DNA of 60,199 nt, from assembly GCF_000374845.1 (NCBI RefSeq), contig NZ_KB895433.1:1-60199 (forward strand), in the 5' to 3' direction. Shown piece by piece: positions 60,188 to 60,199 of this stretch. Positions within the stretch are counted from its first letter, which is position 1. Each line of letters begins with the position of its first letter. Source of the DNA: Paenibacillus terrigena DSM 21567. GTDB taxonomy: Bacteria; Bacillota; Bacilli; Paenibacillales; Paenibacillaceae. The notes under the pieces are model-generated. The model ran no database searches. It was not told the origin of the DNA and worked only from the letters and a program-made list of their open reading frames with translations. The position numbers were made by a program, and so were the translations under genes.

Positions 60188-60199
60188 AGGATAAGCCCT
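60188..60199 (-). rRNA. rrl: 23S rRNA, 3' end (partial)
   Basis: The last bases read AGGGCTTATCCT on the minus strand, which matches the usual 23S 3' terminus (GAGGGCTTATCC). Only about 12 nt lie in the window, so the call depends on the 5S and spacer beside it. Confidence 0.7.

Noticed and set aside
60007-60189. Plus-strand 60-codon frame at the right edge
   Set aside because: It overlaps the 5S rRNA and the 23S-5S spacer in antisense.

Overview
The window looks like the origin-proximal ribosomal-protein super-region of a Gram-positive, spore-forming bacterium of the Paenibacillaceae, most likely Paenibacillus. The reasons are the 16S 5' end, sporulation and germination genes (pdaB, gerD, cwlD, sigH), Firmicutes operon order (ctsR-mcsA-mcsB-clpC-radA-disA; gltX-cysE-cysS-mrnC-rlmB-rae1-sigH; rpoB-rpoC-L7Ae-rpsL-rpsG-fusA-tuf; S10-spc-alpha), strong AGGAGG ribosome-binding sites, and pssA directly downstream of disA. 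Nearly everything is on the minus strand. The segment lies between two co-directional rRNA operons: the right edge holds the 3' end of a 23S and a complete 5S, and the left edge holds the 5' end of the next 16S with tandem promoters. No IS element, prophage, CRISPR array or tRNA gene was seen.

Layout in the direction of transcription (right to left). 60.2-59.4 kb: end of an rRNA operon, its terminator, and a spacer rich in DnaA-box-like sequences. 59.4-54.8 kb: the CtsR-controlled heat-shock operon. 54.7-51.4 kb: radA, disA and pssA. 51.3-50.9 kb: a lone plus-strand gene of unknown function. 50.8-46.8 kb: a PIN/TRAM protein, ispD, ispF and gltX. 46.8-42.6 kb: a cysteine T-box leader, then cysE, cysS, mrnC, rlmB and rae1. 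42.5-41.8 kb: sigH. 41.6-37.0 kb: rpmG, secE, nusG, rplK, rplA, an L10 leader, rplJ, rplL and an RsmC-like methyltransferase. 37.0-29.4 kb: rpoB and rpoC. 29.3-24.5 kb: the str operon. 24.4-9.0 kb: the S10-spc-alpha cluster down to rplQ. 8.6-6.7 kb: truA, rplM and rpsI. 6.6-2.6 kb: cysH-sat, then cwlD and salA. 2.5-0.9 kb: gerD and pdaB on the plus strand. 0.7-0.1 kb: a small unknown gene and the 16S promoter region.

The genes supply the translation and transcription core (ribosomal proteins, RNA polymerase, NusG, EF-Tu, EF-G, IF-1), protein export (SecY, SecE), N-terminal Met removal, protein quality control, sulfur and cysteine supply (Sat, CysH, CysE, CysS), isoprenoid synthesis, c-di-AMP synthesis, and entry into or exit from sporulation. 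Where the annotated start differs from the longest open frame, a visible Shine-Dalgarno site decided it.

The coding content is mostly conventional; the unusual signal is in the non-coding DNA. (1) Three tandem stem-loops (plus a partial fourth) between rplK and rplA differ at many stem positions yet keep perfect pairing. (2) The cysH-sat terminator carries the cwlD Shine-Dalgarno in its 3' arm and the cwlD start-codon spacer as its T-tract, with a sigma-E-like promoter predicted to start inside the loop. (3) There are two DnaA-box-rich segments, one across sat and the cysH upstream region, one between the 5S gene and ctsR with a perfect head-to-head box palindrome. (4) Two copies of a structured dispersed repeat lie just beyond ribosomal-operon terminators; one occupies the place where ecfA1-ecfA2-ecfT usually sit.
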